NCBI GenBank assembly: GCA_001464165.1
Contig: LNEX01000152.1
Span: 1-8,801, forward strand
DNA from: a bacterium Ga0077546
GTDB lineage: Bacteria > Cyanobacteriota > Vampirovibrionia > Obscuribacterales > Obscuribacteraceae
DNA: 8,801 nucleotides
Direction: 5' to 3'
Part shown: piece after piece, positions 6,497 to 8,801 of the stretch
How positions within the stretch are numbered: the stretch's first letter is position 1
Layout: each line of letters starts with the position of its first letter
Position numbers and translations under genes: made by a program
The notes under the pieces: model-generated
Told to the model about the DNA's origin: nothing
Databases searched by the model: none
What the model saw: only the letters and a program-made list of their open reading frames with translations

Positions 6497-7964
6497 CTAG
6501 TAGCGCACTTCGATTTCGTAGGTAACTTTAGTTTCTCCGTTAGCCGGCACTTTGGCGGCAAACTCAAAAGTATGAGAGTCCTTTTTGACGAAGGGTTGGC
6601 TTGATGAGGTTATTTTCCAATCACCACCACTATGCTCAACACAATTTACAGTGATAGCTGTCTCTTTATGATTGCGAATGGAACTCGCAACCGCCAATGT
6701 CAAAGGCGTCACCAAGATACAGTCTTACCTTCTCATCTTTGGCCGTGTGATCTATCAGGTCTTCTCCAACAAATTGCATGGCGCCGTCTTTGTCTTTTTT
6801 GTAGACTCGCACCTTACCTTTAGGCATAGGCATACCTAAATTGTTTTCTTTGCTGTTGGCCAACTCCAGTTTGACGTTGACTTTGGTGCTTTTATTGCCG
6901 CCAGGATAATAGCCGCCATAGTAATGAGAAGCTCCACCATCGAAAATAAAGAGCTTCTTGATTGGCACAGCGCTAGCGTTAAAGAGTGTCAATTGCTTAG
7001 TCTCGTTATTGTTGACGTCAGTTTTTCCCGCCAAAGCATAAAGATGATATTCGGCAAAAGACTGCTCGGTAAACTGAGGAGCGGCAGCGGCCATTGCCGA
7101 TTTGTACATACGGATACCTGACGGCTGCGGAGCGACGTTCTGTACCTTGTGCACATCACCCGCCATAAGTTTGAGAGCGGCATTTTTATAAGTAGCCCCA
7201 GACTTATTATCTAGAGTAACCCAGCTTGTTAAATCAGAAAGCGTATCATCAGCATTTACGACTGCCACATAGTCGCACTTCCAATTCAAGCCCTGGGTCT
7301 GGTAGCAAATCTCTGCTTTCTGCGTGCCTGCCTTATCAGACTCAAGCTTCCACAGCAACGACGGCTTAGAAACTAAACCTGGTGGCAGAGCGGCTAACTC
7401 AACTTCGCCAGTAGGACCAACCACAACTCCTGATGAAGTTTTGAGAACTATGCTTTGGTTGCGCGTAGAGAGATTGCCATTACTATCGGCAATGGTTACA
7501 ACAGGTTGATTTAGAAGCGTGCCTGTGGTTTCGTGAACGCCACTAGCTGTGAATTGTCGCACCTTAATCTCTTTGCCAACTGACTTGGAGAGAATGGTGC
7601 CAACATCCATGATGTCATACTGATAATTTTGTTCGCGCACCACCACACTGTTGGGATTTGATATAGAGCTAAAACTAACAGAGGTTGGATCAATAGCAGC
7701 CGCGACGTCTTCAAATCGGAGATAGTTGATACCGGCAGTTAAATCGATATTGCGAGTATCTTTGACCAAACCAAAATTCTGATTATAGACTGTAATAGCT
7801 ACAGCTTGAGAAGCACTCGGCGAGCCATTAGGTGAGGCTTTAGCGCCACTAGCAAGAACATTTTCAGCGGCGCTAGCCGGCTGGTCTAAACTACCAAAAG
7901 AGCTGAGAAAAATGCTAGCTGCCAAGGAAAGACAAACTTTGGCAGAAGATACTCGCTTTTTCAA
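6497..7964 (-). pseudogene. Secreted DUF4139-domain protein, disrupted by deletion/frameshift
   Basis: From the TTG at 7964 the frame encodes 432 residues: a signal peptide (hydrophobic about 9-24, likely cleavage after ASA at 32), then the same DUF4139 blocks as its neighbour, such as YNQNFGLVKD (60-69), WVTLDNKSGATY (248-259) and GMPMPKGKVRVYKKD (377-391). After LGDAFD (417-422) it shifts into ten unrelated residues and stops at 6666. The missing C-terminal part, from RNHKE to VTYEIEVRY, continues without stops in another frame down to TAG at 6497. Relative to the intact paralogue, 21 nt (6678-6698) replace 77 nt, a net loss of 56. About 20 residues are lost and the frame changes. All else looks well conserved, so the lesion is recent or is an assembly error. 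TGAGGT lies 6 nt before the TTG start. A truncated 432-residue protein (6666-7964) might still be made and exported. The start is 42 bp after the lpxC stop, which suggests co-transcription. Confidence 0.8.
6672..6690. repeat. Perfect 6-bp inverted repeat at the frameshift lesion
   Basis: TTGCGA (6672-6677) and TCGCAA (6685-6690) flank a 7-nt loop exactly where the broken DUF4139 gene departs from its paralogue. In the intact copy the left arm is present (5044-5049 region) but the right arm has no counterpart at this distance. The hairpin is therefore part of, or created by, the rearrangement. Confidence 0.55.
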
Positions 7965-7970
7965 TTTATT

Positions 7971-7976
7971 ACCTCA
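7971..7976 (-). promoter_or_regulatory. Shine-Dalgarno supporting a TTG start
   Basis: On the minus strand TGAGGT lies 6 nt before the TTG at 7964-7962. The TGA within it is in frame and closes the frame upstream, so no earlier start is possible. Confidence 0.6.
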
Positions 7977-8006
7977 ACTCTTGATTTCGATTAATAGGCG
8001 GAGAAT

Positions 8007-8801
8007 TTAGTTCTTTAGATTCAAGACTGCAAGCAACTTTCTTGCCATCTCCACATCTAATTCGTGACCACCCTTGGTGCTAATAAATCGCGCTTTAAGA
8101 CGCAAAGGATTGACACCAACCAGAGCCAAATCTCCTATTAGATCCAAGAGTTTGTGCCGCACCGGTTCATCAGGCGAGCGCAATGGCATTGTGAAATCAT
8201 CATCAGTAATGCTGACTACATCGTCGACCAGTCCAAGCATTTCGTGCTCTTTCAGCATGCCAAAGGTACGCGCCTCATAGACAATTCTTGCGTCCTGGCT
8301 TGGCTCCCAACTCTTCCACACCTGGCCGATTTTAGGATGCTTCCAATCCATTAGGTAGGTGACAGAAAAGCTGTCAGCCGGAACCGCTAAAATCGAGCGG
8401 TCGCCCTTGCCAACACTTACAACTTCAGGCAACTCAATATCGGCAACAACAGTCTTTTTTTCAATTCCTGCACCCTGGAAAAGTTCAATCCAGAATTGCG
8501 CACTACCGTCGGCCAGAGGCATCTCAGGGCCGTCGACCATGACATAGAGATCGTCTAGGCCCCAGAGTGTGACTGCGCACATAAAATGCTCAACTATGCA
8601 AAGCCGTGTTTTGCCAGCACCAATCACTACATTCCGCAAAGTGTTAACAACCGAACTAGCCTTAGCCGGAACGGCAACCAAATCTTTGTTCTCACCACTC
8701 ACGCAAAAGAAAGTGATACCACTACCTTGGGGGGCTTGATAGACCTCTACCAAAACTTCCTGTTTAGATGTCATGCCTTTTCCGCGATATGAAACCAGCA
8801 T
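8007..8801 (-). CDS. lpxC: UDP-3-O-acyl-N-acetylglucosamine deacetylase, 5' end beyond window
   Basis: LpxC is the cytosolic zinc amidase that catalyses the committed step of lipid A synthesis, removing acetate from UDP-3-O-acyl-GlcNAc. The 264 visible residues contain the full active site by comparison with E. coli. E71-H72 in IVEHF correspond to E78/H79. H216 and D220 in VRHKLLD correspond to the zinc ligands H238/D242, with K217 and D224 alongside. T179 in ARTFG corresponds to T191, and H246 in GGHELD to H265. DGPEMPLADGSA (90-101) is also typical. The ATG at 8801 sits on the window edge and aligns near E. coli residue 9, so the true start is probably a few codons upstream. Two oddities stand out: the near-invariant GLHTG motif reads GMTSK at 9-13, and the protein ends about 18 residues after H246, well short of the E. 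coli tail. The DUF4139 pair follows 42 bp downstream on the same strand. Confidence 0.88.
   Translation of the reverse strand: MLVSYRGKGMTSKQEVLVEVYQAPQGSGITFFCVSGENKDLVAVPAKASSVVNTLRNVVIGAGKTRLCIVEHFMCAVTLWGLDDLYVMVDGPEMPLADGSAQFWIELFQGAGIEKKTVVADIELPEVVSVGKGDRSILAVPADSFSVTYLMDWKHPKIGQVWKSWEPSQDARIVYEARTFGMLKEHEMLGLVDDVVSITDDDFTMPLRSPDEPVRHKLLDLIGDLALVGVNPLRLKARFISTKGGHELDVEMARKLLAVLNLKN

Noticed and set aside
6666..6715. Programmed ribosomal frameshift joining the two parts of the broken DUF4139 gene
   Set aside because: Frame shifting alone would not restore the roughly 20 conserved residues missing relative to the paralogue, and I see no slippery heptamer at the junction. A deletion is the simpler reading.
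6497..6715. A separate 72-residue gene with TTG start at 6715
   Set aside because: All but its first residues match the C-terminus of the neighbouring DUF4139 paralogue, so it is the frameshifted tail of the broken gene.
1..8801. Mobile elements, defence systems, CRISPR arrays, tRNA or rRNA genes
   Set aside because: Reading both strands, I found no transposase, integrase, terminal repeats, direct-repeat arrays or RNA-gene signatures. The coding content is metabolic and envelope-related.

Overview
The window looks like part of a chromosome from a Gram-negative-type (double-membrane) bacterium of middling GC content that uses TTG and GTG starts freely. An LpxC homologue, an LptA/OstA-domain protein with a predicted outer-membrane barrel, and two secreted proteins with signal peptides all point to an LPS-bearing outer membrane. 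The divergence of LpxC and of the barrel protein from proteobacterial versions hints at a deep lineage, perhaps a non-photosynthetic cyanobacterial relative (Vampirovibrionia/Obscuribacterales). That placement is a guess from general resemblance, not a demonstrated assignment. I see no phage, plasmid, transposon, CRISPR, tRNA or rRNA sequence.

Layout from left to right. Positions 1-1095 (minus) hold an iron-containing alcohol dehydrogenase whose last residues run off the left edge. Positions 1096-1565 are a divergent intergenic region with a candidate promoter for the next gene. Positions 1566-3668 (plus) encode a signal peptide, a low-complexity linker, an OstA/LptA-like domain and a beta-barrel, which is the architecture of an LptD-type LPS-assembly protein. 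After 150 bp containing a perfect 8-bp inverted repeat comes a ROK-family sugar kinase (3819-4808, plus). It converges on a three-gene minus-strand run that reads from right to left: lpxC (8007-8801, 5' end cut by the window), then two tandem DUF4139-type secreted proteins. The first of these (6497-7964) is broken by a deletion/frameshift and the second (4873-6423) is intact.

Functionally, lpxC catalyses the committed step of lipid A synthesis, and the OstA/barrel protein probably helps deliver LPS to the outer membrane. The DUF4139 pair, co-directional with lpxC and 42 and 73 bp apart, may be envelope proteins transcribed with it. The alcohol dehydrogenase and the ROK kinase look like ordinary metabolic genes with no evident link to the envelope theme.

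The most notable observations are the fresh-looking disruption of one DUF4139 paralogue, with a small perfect hairpin at the lesion, the lpxC-DUF4139-DUF4139 linkage, and the atypical LpxC and LptD-like sequences. I found no convincing wholly new system.
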